This document shows, one piece after another, positions 24,763 to 34,321 of a stretch of 64,000 bases of DNA. Within the stretch, counting starts at the first letter, position 1. Each line of letters opens with the position of its first letter. Source of the stretch: Bifidobacterium pongonis (GTDB lineage: Bacteria; Actinomycetota; Actinomycetes; Actinomycetales; Bifidobacteriaceae); the NCBI RefSeq assembly GCF_019331805.1, contig NZ_JAHBBE010000008.1:1-64000 (forward strand). The letters run 5' to 3'. A program made the translations under genes and the position numbers. The notes beneath the pieces were generated by a model that worked only from the letters and a program-made list of their open reading frames with translations, did not search any database and had not been told where the DNA came from.

Positions 24763-27462
24763 ATGCACCAGGTTTTCGCCATCTTCCTTCGAGACGTGAA
24801 ACGCATTCTGAAGAACCCCGTGGCGCTCGTCGTCACACTGGGTGTGGCCATCATCCCGTCGCTGTACGCGTGGTGCAACATCCTCGCCAACTGGGACCCG
24901 TACGCGAACACGGGCAACATCCAGGTCGCCGTGGCGAACGAGGACAAGGGCACGACCTCCACGCTGGTCGGCCATCTCGACGCGGGCCAGCAGACCGTCA
25001 ACCAGCTGAAGAAGAACGATCAGCTCGGCTGGCGTTTCGTTTCCAAGCAGCAGGCCATCGAAGGCGTGGAATCCGGCAAATACTATGCGGCGATCGTACT
25101 GCCGAAGGACTTCAGTTCCAGCCTGATCGGCACCGTCACCGGCAAAGGCGACCGGCCGTCGATCACGTATTACATCAACGAAAAACTCAATGCGATCGCG
25201 CCGAAGATCACCGATACGGGCGCGACCACGATCGACGAGCAGATCAACACCACCTTCGTTTCCAGCGTGGCCGACGCCGTGGCGAAGGAAGTGAAGGAAG
25301 CGGCGGGAGAAACCACCGGCAGCGTGAAAAGCGCGCAAAGCGACGTCGTCAACGATCTGACCGACACCATCAACCAGCTCGAAACCGTCCAACAGCAGCT
25401 GCGCGACACCCGTTCCACGCTCGACAAGGCCCTCACCACCATCGATTCGGCCAAACAGTCCAACGTCGCGCTCGCCTCGGAAATCACCAATTCGCTTGAC
25501 ACCGTCGGCAAAGCATCCAACCTACTGAGCGAGACGCGCACGCAAACCGAACGATTCTCGAACACGCTGATCGGCGCGCTCGACAACGGCAGCACGCAGC
25601 TGTCGGGCCTGCAGGTCAACGTAGGCAACGCCACCGGTACCGTGCTCAACGGCCTGAACACCACGCAGGACGCGCTCGACCAAGTGTCTAGCACCATGCA
25701 TCACGTCAACACCACCACCGGCAATGTGCTCGACGGCGTGGAGAAGGCGTTGCAGGCCAGCCAGCTGGATCCGAACAGCCAAACGTACAAGGATCTTTCC
25801 GCGCAGCTCGCCGAAGCCCGCAAACAACTGACGTTCCAACAGCAGCGCATCGACGCCTTCGATCAGGACACCACGGCCGCGATCAACGCGGGGAAGAGCA
25901 CCGCGAACGGGTTCAACAACGACATCACCACGCTGGCGAAAAACGGCACTGCGTCGATGGCGAGCGCGCGCACGAACATCACCGGCACGGTCATGCCGAA
26001 TCTCAACACCGGGCTCGATACGCTCGCCCTGGCCAACGGGTCGCTGTCCGGCACGCTCACCACGCTGCAAAGCACGCTGAAACAGGGCGACGGGCTGCTC
26101 GACCAGCTGTCGCGCACCGTGAACCAGACGAACACCACCATCGTCGGCACGCAGACGCAGCTCGCCAATCTCGCCAAGCAGCTCGACACCACGCGCACCG
26201 ATGTGGCCGCGTTGAGCAGTTCGGCGATGTTCCAGCAGCTTTCCGAAGCGCTCGGACTTGACGCAAGCGAGGTCGGCTCGTTCGTGGGCGAACCGGTGCA
26301 TTTGGACGAACAGGTCCTCTACCCCGTCAAGAACTATGGTTCCGCAGTCACGCCGTTCTACACGAACCTCGCGCTGTGGGTCGGCGGATTCGTGCTCGTC
26401 GCGATCTACAAGCTCGAAGTGGACCGTGACAGGAAGATCCGCATGTACACGCCGCGCCAAGGCTATATGGGCCGTTGGCTGCTGTTCGTCACGGTCGGAT
26501 TCCTGCAGGCGATCATCGCCACGGTCGGCGATCTCGCGCTGGGCATCCAATGCGAGCATCCGTTCCTGTTCATTCTCGCCGGCGTATTCGCCTCGTTCGT
26601 CTACGTGAACATCATCTACGCGCTCGCCGTGGCGTTCCGGCATATCGGCAAGGCCGTCGCGGTGATCCTGGTGATCATCCAGATTCCAGGCGCGGCCGGC
26701 CTTTACCCCATCGAGATGATGCCGGAATTCTTCCGCCGTCTGAAACCGTTCCTGCCGTTCACTTACGGCATCAACGCGATGCGCGGGCCGATCGGCGGCA
26801 TGTATGCCAACCATTATTGGGTCGACATGCTGTCGCTGTTCTGGTATCTGCCCGTGGCGCTGTTCATCGGCCTGGTGGTGCGCAAGCTGGCGTTGAACCT
26901 CAACCGTCTGTTCGACAACCGTCTGGCGGACACCGATCTGATGATCACCGAACATAACGAGGGCACGGTGGAACCGCTGCGTTTCACCGAGGCCGCGCAG
27001 CAGATCGCCGAAGAGTTCCCCGAACTCACCCGCAGACGGGCGATCCACTTCTTCCGCCTGTACCCGCGTCTGGTGCGCTGGGGCTTCCTCGCCCTGGCGG
27101 TGCTGCCGTTCGTGTTCCTCCTGCTGCTGTTCATCACGCGCATGAAACTCGCCATGCTGCTCGGTTGGATCATTTCGATCATCGTCATCGACACGTATCT
27201 CATCGTGGTGGAGTATCTGCGCGAACGGTATGCGAATTATCTGGGTGAGGAAGCGATGAGCGCGGAGGAGTTCCGCAGCGCGATCCTGCATGAGAATCTG
27301 CTGTTCCGGCCTGGCATGCATTACAAGCCGATACGGGCCGTGCGCGCGCGGTTGCATGAGGATGCGCACGGTGATTCGGCCGGGCATACGGCTGAGTATG
27401 CGGCTGGCAACACGTCTGGCAATGCTGGCAGGAATCTGCGTGAGGAAGGGAGCGAACAGTGA
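24763..27462 (+). CDS. YhgE/Pip-family membrane protein (first of tandem pair)
   Basis: The protein has 899 residues. The ATG at 24763 follows GAGGAGGC. One N-terminal membrane helix carries the family signature (LVVTLGVAIIPSLYAWCNI then NWDPYANTGNIQVAVANEDKG). About 450 extracellular residues rich in Thr, Asn and Gln form long coiled coils, and a C-terminal block of about seven membrane helices starts near residue 545 (LALWVGGFVLVAI) with ABC-2-type features. YhgE/Pip proteins include the Lactococcus phage infection protein and EsaA-like subunits. The last ~60 residues contain GHTAEYAAGNTSGN. The stop overlaps the next gene's GTG start by 4 bp, so a complex with that protein is likely. Confidence 0.9.
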   Translation: MHQVFAIFLRDVKRILKNPVALVVTLGVAIIPSLYAWCNILANWDPYANTGNIQVAVANEDKGTTSTLVGHLDAGQQTVNQLKKNDQLGWRFVSKQQAIEGVESGKYYAAIVLPKDFSSSLIGTVTGKGDRPSITYYINEKLNAIAPKITDTGATTIDEQINTTFVSSVADAVAKEVKEAAGETTGSVKSAQSDVVNDLTDTINQLETVQQQLRDTRSTLDKALTTIDSAKQSNVALASEITNSLDTVGKASNLLSETRTQTERFSNTLIGALDNGSTQLSGLQVNVGNATGTVLNGLNTTQDALDQVSSTMHHVNTTTGNVLDGVEKALQASQLDPNSQTYKDLSAQLAEARKQLTFQQQRIDAFDQDTTAAINAGKSTANGFNNDITTLAKNGTASMASARTNITGTVMPNLNTGLDTLALANGSLSGTLTTLQSTLKQGDGLLDQLSRTVNQTNTTIVGTQTQLANLAKQLDTTRTDVAALSSSAMFQQLSEALGLDASEVGSFVGEPVHLDEQVLYPVKNYGSAVTPFYTNLALWVGGFVLVAIYKLEVDRDRKIRMYTPRQGYMGRWLLFVTVGFLQAIIATVGDLALGIQCEHPFLFILAGVFASFVYVNIIYALAVAFRHIGKAVAVILVIIQIPGAAGLYPIEMMPEFFRRLKPFLPFTYGINAMRGPIGGMYANHYWVDMLSLFWYLPVALFIGLVVRKLALNLNRLFDNRLADTDLMITEHNEGTVEPLRFTEAAQQIAEEFPELTRRRAIHFFRLYPRLVRWGFLALAVLPFVFLLLLFITRMKLAMLLGWIISIIVIDTYLIVVEYLRERYANYLGEEAMSAEEFRSAILHENLLFRPGMHYKPIRAVRARLHEDAHGDSAGHTAEYAAGNTSGNAGRNLREEGSEQ

Positions 27463-29807
27463 ACATGATCTGGGGCATCTTCAAGCGGGACATGTGCCAC
27501 GCCACCCGCAACGTGATCGCCGTGATCGTCTCGATGGGCCTGGTGGTGGTGCCGGCACTGTACGCCTGGTTCAACATCGCGGCCAGCTGGGACCCCTACG
27601 GCAACACCAAGGCGCTGAAAGTCGCCGTGGCCAATAACGACAAGGGTTACAAGTCGGATCTCATACCGGTGCGCGTCAACGTGGGCGAAACCATCATCAG
27701 CACGCTACGCGCCAACGACCAGCTGGACTGGCAGTTCGTGAAAAGCGACAAGGCGATCGACGGCGTGAAATCCGGCGAATACTATGCGGCGATCGTGATC
27801 CCGAAGAGCTTCAGCGCCGACATGATGACACTGTTCTCCCCCGACATCAAACACGCGCAGCTCAAGTACTATCTGAACGAGAAAATCAACCCGATCGCCC
27901 CGCATATCACCGATCAGGGCGCGACGACCGTGGTCAACACGATCGACAAGACCTTCGCCAAAACGATCGCGCAGGTCGGGCTCGACCTGGCCTCAAGCAT
28001 CCTACGCTATTCGCAAAGTCCGCAGATGGCCGAATACATGCAGAACCTCAACGGCAATCTCAACACCGTGGCCGATTCGCTGAGCGGCGCCTCGCAGCAG
28101 GTGACGGCGTATTCGCAGCTGCTCGGCTCGGCGAACGACATCGTGGATTCCACGGGCAAGCTGCTCGCCTCGGCGACCAAGGCGGGCAAGCAGGCCCGGA
28201 ACGCGTTGAAGCAAGGCAAATCGGGCGCCACGTCGCTCACTTCGGCGGGCGCGAACGTCACATCCTCGGTGAACACGGCGCTCGACCAGGTGACGAACGC
28301 GCTCGACAAGATGGCCACCAAGGTGAACAAGGCGTTCGACGCGCTCGGCAAGGATTCGGATACCGCCGCCAGCCAGCTGAAAACGTTGAGCGATCAGGTT
28401 TCCAGCGGCGAATCGCTGTACGACACGTACATCACGAGCCTGCAGCACATGCGCGAATCAGTGGAACAGCTGCCGGACAGCGATTCCGCGAAACAGGCGC
28501 TGCTGGACGCCATCGACCGGGAGACCGCACTGCTGGAATCCGCCAAAGGCGATTCGCAGAAGCTCGCGCAACAGCTGAAGGACGCCTCCACGCAGGTCAC
28601 CCAGGACGCCGCGGCCGCGGAACGCTCCCGCAAGGAGATCCTGAACCGCATCACCTCCGCGAAACAGTCGATCAGCGACGTGCGCGACGATTACGCCACG
28701 AACGTCAAGCCGAAGATCGACGCGCTCGCCTCCACGGTCAGCACGCTGATCTCCCAAACCGACAGCATGATCACCCAGCTGAGCGGTACCGCCGGCGACT
28801 TGGATGATGTGACGGGCGATGTGGGAACGAACGTAACGTCCATCCGTTCCACGCTCGACGCGATCGCGAAGAAGCTCGACTCGTCGGCCGCCACGGTGAA
28901 GGAGCTGATCGTCAAGCTGAATTCCGGCGGGAGCGATAGTGGCAGCGGTGATGGTGATGGCGGCAGCAGCAGCGATGGCAACAGCAACAGCGACGCCAAT
29001 GTGTCCGATTCGGGTGAATCGGACGAACTGCGTGCACTGACCACCGCCAACGCGTCCACGCTATCCACGCTGATTTCCGCGCCCGTCGCGCTGCATCGCG
29101 TCTCGGTGTACCCGATCGCGAACTACGGTTCGGCCATGGCGCCGTTCTATACGATCCTGTCGATCTGGGTGGGTGCGATCATCCTGTGCGCCATGCTGAA
29201 GGTGACGATTTCGGACCGTGAGAAGGCGCATGTGCTGGGTTTGGGCGACACGTTGCCGCGTATCGCCGGACCGCCCGGTCCGGGGAACGCCTCGCGTTGG
29301 GGTCTGCGACTCGACCACGAGTATTTCGGACGCTATGCGATCTTCGCGCTGCTGGCGCTGTTGCAGGGCACGCTGGTCTGCCTGGGCGACATGTATTTCC
29401 TTGGCGTGCAGGCGAATCATGCGCTGCAGTTCCTTGCCGTGGGATGGCTTGCCGCGCTGGTGTTCTCGAATATCGTGTACACGCTGACCGTGTCGTTCGG
29501 CGACATCGGCAAGGCCGTGGCCGTGGTGCTGCTGGTGATGCAGGTCGCCGGTTCGGGCGGTACGTTCCCGATCGAGACGCTGCCGAAGTTCTTCCAGATG
29601 CTCTACCCGTTCCTGCCGTTCCCGCACGCCATCGACGCCATGCACGCCGCGATGGCCGGATCGTACGGCAACGAGTACCTGCTTGACATGGTGTATCTCG
29701 CCTTGTTCCTGATTCCTTCGCTGCTGCTGGGATTGGTGTTGCGCAAGCCGGTGATCCGGTTGAACAACTGGGTGAGCCGCAATCTGGAGTCCACCAAGGT
29801 GATGTGA
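27459..29807 (+). CDS. YhgE/Pip-family membrane protein (second of tandem pair)
   Basis: The protein has 782 residues and is translationally coupled to its paralogue by a GTGA overlap. It has the same plan: N-terminal helix (IAVIVSMGLVVVPALYAWFN), then YGNTKALKVAVANNDKGY, a long helical extracellular segment, and C-terminal membrane helices from about residue 555. A Ser/Gly/Asp-rich linker just before the C-terminal block contains one unit of the window-wide palindrome (at 29002), read as VSDSGESDE. An envelope stress or export role is inferred for the pair; no catalytic motif is visible. Confidence 0.9.
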   Translation: MNMIWGIFKRDMCHATRNVIAVIVSMGLVVVPALYAWFNIAASWDPYGNTKALKVAVANNDKGYKSDLIPVRVNVGETIISTLRANDQLDWQFVKSDKAIDGVKSGEYYAAIVIPKSFSADMMTLFSPDIKHAQLKYYLNEKINPIAPHITDQGATTVVNTIDKTFAKTIAQVGLDLASSILRYSQSPQMAEYMQNLNGNLNTVADSLSGASQQVTAYSQLLGSANDIVDSTGKLLASATKAGKQARNALKQGKSGATSLTSAGANVTSSVNTALDQVTNALDKMATKVNKAFDALGKDSDTAASQLKTLSDQVSSGESLYDTYITSLQHMRESVEQLPDSDSAKQALLDAIDRETALLESAKGDSQKLAQQLKDASTQVTQDAAAAERSRKEILNRITSAKQSISDVRDDYATNVKPKIDALASTVSTLISQTDSMITQLSGTAGDLDDVTGDVGTNVTSIRSTLDAIAKKLDSSAATVKELIVKLNSGGSDSGSGDGDGGSSSDGNSNSDANVSDSGESDELRALTTANASTLSTLISAPVALHRVSVYPIANYGSAMAPFYTILSIWVGAIILCAMLKVTISDREKAHVLGLGDTLPRIAGPPGPGNASRWGLRLDHEYFGRYAIFALLALLQGTLVCLGDMYFLGVQANHALQFLAVGWLAALVFSNIVYTLTVSFGDIGKAVAVVLLVMQVAGSGGTFPIETLPKFFQMLYPFLPFPHAIDAMHAAMAGSYGNEYLLDMVYLALFLIPSLLLGLVLRKPVIRLNNWVSRNLESTKVM
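29002..29025. repeat. Single palindrome unit inside the second YhgE/Pip gene
   Basis: The left arm TGTCCGATTC, core GGGT and right arm GAATCGGACG lie in frame in the linker before the membrane block. Only the last base differs from the consensus. Confidence 0.85.
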
Positions 29808-29906
29808 CGAGACGGGCCGGTTTCGGCGGTTTGGCGCGAAACGGCCCGATCCCCGCTGCGATGGAAGTCGGCACAGATCCCTCGCAAGAATCCTCAAACG
29901 CTTGCA

Positions 29907-29912
29907 TATAAT
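29907..29912 (+). promoter_or_regulatory. Possible -10 box for the NodB gene
   Basis: A perfect TATAAT lies 50 bp upstream of the start at 29962, in an AT-rich patch unusual for this DNA. No good -35 box is visible at 17 bp spacing. Confidence 0.4.
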
Positions 29913-29961
29913 AGACTAATCGCAATTCTTTGCCTATTTAATATGTACAGCGAGGAAGCTC

Positions 29962-31194
29962 ATGGCCGAGAACAGCACCAACCCGACAACCATCAACGGC
30001 AAATCCCCCATGCACGTCGACGGCGCACGACACCGACGCCGCACATCCTCCGCCATACGGGTCCTGGTCGCACTGCTATGCACCACCCTCATCATCGGCG
30101 GCACGGGCGGCGGATGGTACATGTGGGCGCATCATTGGCGTCGCATCACCATCACCGTCAACGGCGACACGCACCAAATACCGGTCGACACCACCACCGC
30201 CAAACTACTGGACGACAACGGCGATTTCGGCACCAAACCCGGCCAACTGCTCGCCGTCGACAACACCATGCTCGAAGCGACCGGAGGCGAGCCGATTCGC
30301 GTCACCATCAACGGCACGCCCGTCGACAACGCCAACCTCAACCGCACCACATTCCCCGACGACGCGCTGGTCAACGTGACCTCCGGCAAAAACCTGTTCG
30401 AAGACCACACCGTACGCAAGGAAATCATCCCCTACCAGGCCGAAATCAACCTCGAAGGCGGGCCATTGCAGAAAGTCGTGCAGCGCGGGGCGAACGGCGA
30501 GCGCGAAATCTGGACCGGAAAACGCTCGAAAAAAGAAGCCGACCGGGGCGTGACACGCGACGTGAAAAACCTGATCATCAAAGCGTTCGCGCCGCAACCC
30601 GCCGGACGCAAAGTGATGGCGCTCACCTTCGACGACGGCCCCAGCGCCCACAGCAACGCGATCCTCGACATTCTCAAAGCCAAAGGGGTGAAGGCAACCT
30701 TCTTCAACGTGGGGCAGAACGCCATCGACTACGCGAGCGTGGAAAAACGCGCGCTCGCCGAAGGGCACCAGGTGGCAAGCCATTCCAACACGCACGTATA
30801 CCTGCCGAAACTGTCGATCCAAAATCTGCGCACCGAACTGTGGAAAGGGTTCGAAAACATCAAAGTGGCTTCCGGCGTGGAGACGCGGATCATGCGAGCG
30901 CCCTACGGCGCGTTCGGCGTGGAACAGTGGAAAAGCGTGGCCGATTTCGTGGACATGAACGTGCTGTGGGACATCGATACGCTGGATTGGACCAGGCCCG
31001 GATCGCGAGCCATCCACAATGCCGTGGTCAGTAATGCGCGCAACGGCGCGGTCGTGCTCATGCATGACGGCGGCGGCGACCGTTCGCAGGACGTGGAGGC
31101 GCTGCCCGGCATCATCGACGACCTGAAAGCCCAAGGCTACGAATTCGTCACCATCGACCAACTGGCAAAAACTTGGGATAACGCAGACGCGTAG
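29962..31194 (+). CDS. Membrane-anchored NodB polysaccharide deacetylase
   Basis: The protein has 410 residues. A short cytoplasmic head and one anchor (SSAIRVLVALLCTTLIIGG) are followed by a beta-rich domain of about 130 residues (ITVNGDTHQIPVDTTTAK). The C-terminal NodB domain has motif 1 TFDDGP, motif 2 SHSNTHVYL (metal His pair), motif 3 RAPYGAF, motif 4 DIDTLDW and motif 5 VLMHDGGG. It should remove acetyl groups from peptidoglycan or another N-acetylated envelope glycan, which often gives lysozyme resistance. GAGGAAG precedes the ATG. The glycan target is inferred. Confidence 0.92.
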   Translation: MAENSTNPTTINGKSPMHVDGARHRRRTSSAIRVLVALLCTTLIIGGTGGGWYMWAHHWRRITITVNGDTHQIPVDTTTAKLLDDNGDFGTKPGQLLAVDNTMLEATGGEPIRVTINGTPVDNANLNRTTFPDDALVNVTSGKNLFEDHTVRKEIIPYQAEINLEGGPLQKVVQRGANGEREIWTGKRSKKEADRGVTRDVKNLIIKAFAPQPAGRKVMALTFDDGPSAHSNAILDILKAKGVKATFFNVGQNAIDYASVEKRALAEGHQVASHSNTHVYLPKLSIQNLRTELWKGFENIKVASGVETRIMRAPYGAFGVEQWKSVADFVDMNVLWDIDTLDWTRPGSRAIHNAVVSNARNGAVVLMHDGGGDRSQDVEALPGIIDDLKAQGYEFVTIDQLAKTWDNADA

Positions 31195-31388
31195 GGCATT
31201 GCCCGCTGCCCCACGTTCCGCTGTCCCATTACTTCCCCCTGTGTACCGCTACCCCCATCACTTCCCCTGTACGCTGCTCCACCACTTCCCCTGCGTACCG
31301 CTGCCCCATCACTCCTCTGTACGCTGCCATCCCGGCACTCCTCTGCGCCGCCACTACCCCACATGCCACCTCCCCATGCACCCACGAG

Positions 31389-31668
31389 TGTCCGATTCCC
31401 CCGAATCAGCCACCCACACGTCATCCGGGCACCCCAGGTTGTCCGATTCTCCAGAAACGGACACTCACGCCCACCCCCACACGCCCTGAGCGTCCGATTC
31501 ACCAGAAAAGGACACGCGAAGTGCAGTCGCGCACACCCGTATGCCCACTTCAGCGGAGAGGGGATACAGAGAGTGGGTAACACACAGTTCGAATGCCCGA
31601 TTCGGGAGAAACGGACAACCAACGTGGGCACGCTACACCTCAGATGTCAGATTCACCAGAATCGGACA
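31389..31668. repeat. 51-bp palindrome array, 5 clear units plus 1 degenerate
   Basis: Clear units start at 31389, 31440, 31491, 31594 and 31645. The 103-bp step between the third and fourth holds a decayed unit. It fills the gap between the convergent NodB and YddG-like genes; the last unit lies in the final codons of the latter. The first part of the gap (31195-31388) is rich in short CCCCATCACTTCCCC-like repeats and has no gene. Confidence 0.92.
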
Positions 31669-32650
31669 CTCGAGGGGCAGGCTTGCCGAGCCACACGTTG
31701 ACGAGCGTGCCGCCCACCACGAGCGCCACGCCAATCCAGAACGACGCTCCGAGCGCAACGCCCAGCAGCACCGTGCTGGATGCGGTCGACAGTACGGGTG
31801 TCGCGTAGGATCCGAGCGACAGCACTTCCATGTCGCCGTGCAGCATGCCGTACCCCCAGCACGCGTATCCTCCCGCAATCGAAATCGCGCAGGCGACCAC
31901 CGCCACGAATCCCCAGAACGACGGCATTCGGTCGGGCATTCCCTGGCCGGAGGCGAAGTGGATGATCCACAGTGTGACGGCCACGAAACAGATGAAAATC
32001 GTCGTCCCATCGTATCCGTCCGACATCGCCGGCGTCACCGTGGCGTACAACGACCAGACGAACGCGCCGAGCAAAGCCAGCAGATACGGCAGCGGGTTCG
32101 CGGCGATGTTCGCCAGAGCGCCGTTGATATCCAATCCGTCACCGCCGACTGCCAGGGCGATGCCGATCGTCACGATGATGACACCCGGCAGCGCCCGCCA
32201 AACCGCGCCTTTTCTGCGCGAGAATGCGGCTGTCATGAGTACCAGCAATGAAGGCCACAGGTAGTTGATGAGACTCACTTCGATGGATTGGGCGGATGTG
32301 GACGCCAGTCCGATGGCCAGGGAGATGGAGGCTTCGTAGAATACGAACATCAGTCCGCCGATGAGCAGGTATCGGCGCGGATACCGGCGGATCGGCGCGG
32401 GTTTGCGCACGATGAGCAGCATCGCGCCACCAACGGTGTATATCAGGGCGGAGCCGAGCGTGGCACCGAAATCGTCGGCTACGATGCGCACCAATCCGGC
32501 CATGAATCCCCATAGCAGGATTGCGCACAGGCCGATGATGTTGCCTTTGGATGGGATTGTGCGTGCGGTCGAATGGTCGACCGCCTGACTGCCGACCGCG
32601 TCATGCGAGTGCGAGTGCGATTGCGATTGCGTTTCCTTCTCCTGATTCAC
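31640..32650 (-). CDS. DMT/EamA exporter, YddG-like
   Basis: The protein has 336 residues. A GTG start at 32650 is chosen because the 48 upstream codons are atypical and overlap no ribosome site; this is uncertain. A Gln/Ser/His-rich head (QSQSHSHSH) precedes ten membrane segments in two EamA halves (IIGLCAILLWGFMAGLVRI, then PLPYLLALLGAFVWSLYATV). ISLAIGLA and the YACWGYGMLHGD block resemble YddG, an exporter of aromatic amino acids. The last residues RVSDSGESDI are encoded by a palindrome unit that also supplies the stop context, so the C-terminus appears to have been rewritten by the repeat. Confidence 0.82.
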   Translation of the reverse strand: MNQEKETQSQSHSHSHDAVGSQAVDHSTARTIPSKGNIIGLCAILLWGFMAGLVRIVADDFGATLGSALIYTVGGAMLLIVRKPAPIRRYPRRYLLIGGLMFVFYEASISLAIGLASTSAQSIEVSLINYLWPSLLVLMTAAFSRRKGAVWRALPGVIIVTIGIALAVGGDGLDINGALANIAANPLPYLLALLGAFVWSLYATVTPAMSDGYDGTTIFICFVAVTLWIIHFASGQGMPDRMPSFWGFVAVVACAISIAGGYACWGYGMLHGDMEVLSLGSYATPVLSTASSTVLLGVALGASFWIGVALVVGGTLVNVWLGKPAPRVSDSGESDI

Positions 32651-32738
32651 AAGCTCTACGCTACCTGCAGCCGCGCCCGGCCGTCCTTTCGGGATTTCGA
32701 CCGGCAAGCGGACGCTTCGCCCGAATCCGCAACGGAAC

Positions 32739-33812
32739 TCAGTAGGCGACGCAACGGAAACCCACGAACGGCGAGCGCCAGGCATCGGGATCATGCGGCA
32801 CCTGCGCCGCTTCCAGACGCTCCTTCAACGGCTCCTTCGCCCACACATGCTTCATCTGGAAGCGCACGACGCTGATACGCAGCATATTCAGTTCGCTTTC
32901 ACGATCCTTCTCATCCAAAATCACATCGCACGCATCACCGCCGTCCATCATGGCGGGATCCGTGTATTTCCACCGCCCATCCAATTCGCCCACGACCAGT
33001 GTTCCATCGGCACGCTCCCAACAGAAATCGCCGCGAATCTCACCACCGTCCAACGGGCTTATGAACACGACCTGCGCTCGCGGACGCGCGTACCCCAATT
33101 CCAGAATCGTCGCCAACGCCACCGCTTCTCCCCCGTTCTCGCATAACGGTTCCGCACGTTCCGCAAGGTATCTTGCGCGGATGATGCCCCACAGTCGCGT
33201 CTTGCCGCCGACGTAGTCCTTCAGGGTTTTGACCGTGGATTTGAATCTTCGCAATCCCATCGAGCAGATTTCGAACGCGTTGATGAAATCCAGTGTTCGC
33301 GCGCTGTCCATCAGGGTTTGGAACAGGTCGGTGACGATCATGCCGTCGATTTTGCATGTTGCGGGCGGATTCTTGTAGTAGCGCGCGATGATGAAACCGT
33401 GACGTCCCGCTTTGGACCGGTCCGAGACCGCGATGTGGACGTATTTCTGGATTTTCCACACGCTGGTCAGACCGTATGCGGCGGCGGCCGACGGACCGCA
33501 CAGCACCGCGCCGGGGTACAGCTGGCATACGGAACGCAGCGTCCAGATGATGCGTTCGGGGTACGATAGCGCCTCCCATTTTTCCACGTCCAAGTACAGG
33601 CCTTTGTGCGGCATGATAACGGTGCCTTTGCGCACACGACGTTGAAGCGCACGCCGGTCCTTCGGATCCGTAGGATGCGCGAGTTGACGCCGTTTATGGC
33701 ATTCCCTGAACATCGCGTCCAGCCTCCGCTGGGCTTCCGTTCGCGCATTCGCGAATGCGGCTGTCGGCGCGCTTGCTTGCGTGCTTGTCTGCGTATTCGT
33801 TTGCTTAGTCAT
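32739..33812 (-). CDS. AbiEi-like / DUF559-type protein
   Basis: The protein has 357 residues. After a Thr/Gln-rich head it has a winged-helix-like basic segment (RRALQRRVRKGTVIMPHKG), a domain with LYPGAVLCGPSAAAAYGLTS as seen in AbiEi-type antitoxin-like proteins, and a C-terminal region whose acidic and Lys/Arg residues (GGEIRGDFCWERADG, GELDGRWKYTD, EKDRESELN) suggest a Vsr/DUF559 endonuclease-like fold. Such stand-alone genes are frequent in bifidobacteria and are usually annotated as AbiEi-domain proteins. No toxin partner is adjacent. DNA binding is likely; defence is a guess. Confidence 0.65.
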   Translation of the reverse strand: MTKQTNTQTSTQASAPTAAFANARTEAQRRLDAMFRECHKRRQLAHPTDPKDRRALQRRVRKGTVIMPHKGLYLDVEKWEALSYPERIIWTLRSVCQLYPGAVLCGPSAAAAYGLTSVWKIQKYVHIAVSDRSKAGRHGFIIARYYKNPPATCKIDGMIVTDLFQTLMDSARTLDFINAFEICSMGLRRFKSTVKTLKDYVGGKTRLWGIIRARYLAERAEPLCENGGEAVALATILELGYARPRAQVVFISPLDGGEIRGDFCWERADGTLVVGELDGRWKYTDPAMMDGGDACDVILDEKDRESELNMLRISVVRFQMKHVWAKEPLKERLEAAQVPHDPDAWRSPFVGFRCVAY

Positions 33813-33934
33813 GCGCACAAGATACGGGACGTTCCATCCGATACGCCAGCCGAAACGGGGGTTGTGGACAGAAGGTAGGCAGTTATCCACAGCCCGGCGT
33901 GTCATCCACAGGCATATCCACATTGCCCCCCGAG

Positions 33935-34162
33935 TGTCCGATTCGGGAGAAACGGACATTCCCACTCCCACGCCCCCACTTCGCATGTCCTTTTCTGGAG
34001 AAACGGACACTCTGGTACACCTCACCACACTCCGCATGACCGATTCGGGAGAAACGGACACCCTAGCCCCCGCACTCTCACCCTGCACGTCCTTTTCTGG
34101 GGAATCGGACACTCTGGTATACCTCGCCGCACTCCGCGTGGCCGATTCGGGGGAATCGGACA
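33935..34162. repeat. 51-bp palindrome array D, 5 units
   Basis: Units start at 33935, 33986, 34037, 34088 and 34139, exactly 51 bp apart. The last ~118 bp (34048-34165) match 37526-37643 with 11 differences by eye, in the same orientation. No gene is seen in 33813-34321; the part after the array holds two GCTGCTCTGGTACA copies. Confidence 0.95.
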
Positions 34163-34321
34163 TCCCAACGTCACACTCACGTCCATCAGCACAACCAGCG
34201 TGGCATACGTGTAGCCGAATCAACGTTGGCCAAGACGGCGCTGCTCTGGTACACCGCTGCTCTGAGACAACGCTGCTCTGGTACAGCCAGCACAGCCAAC
34301 TCACCCATGCGCGCAAACAGC

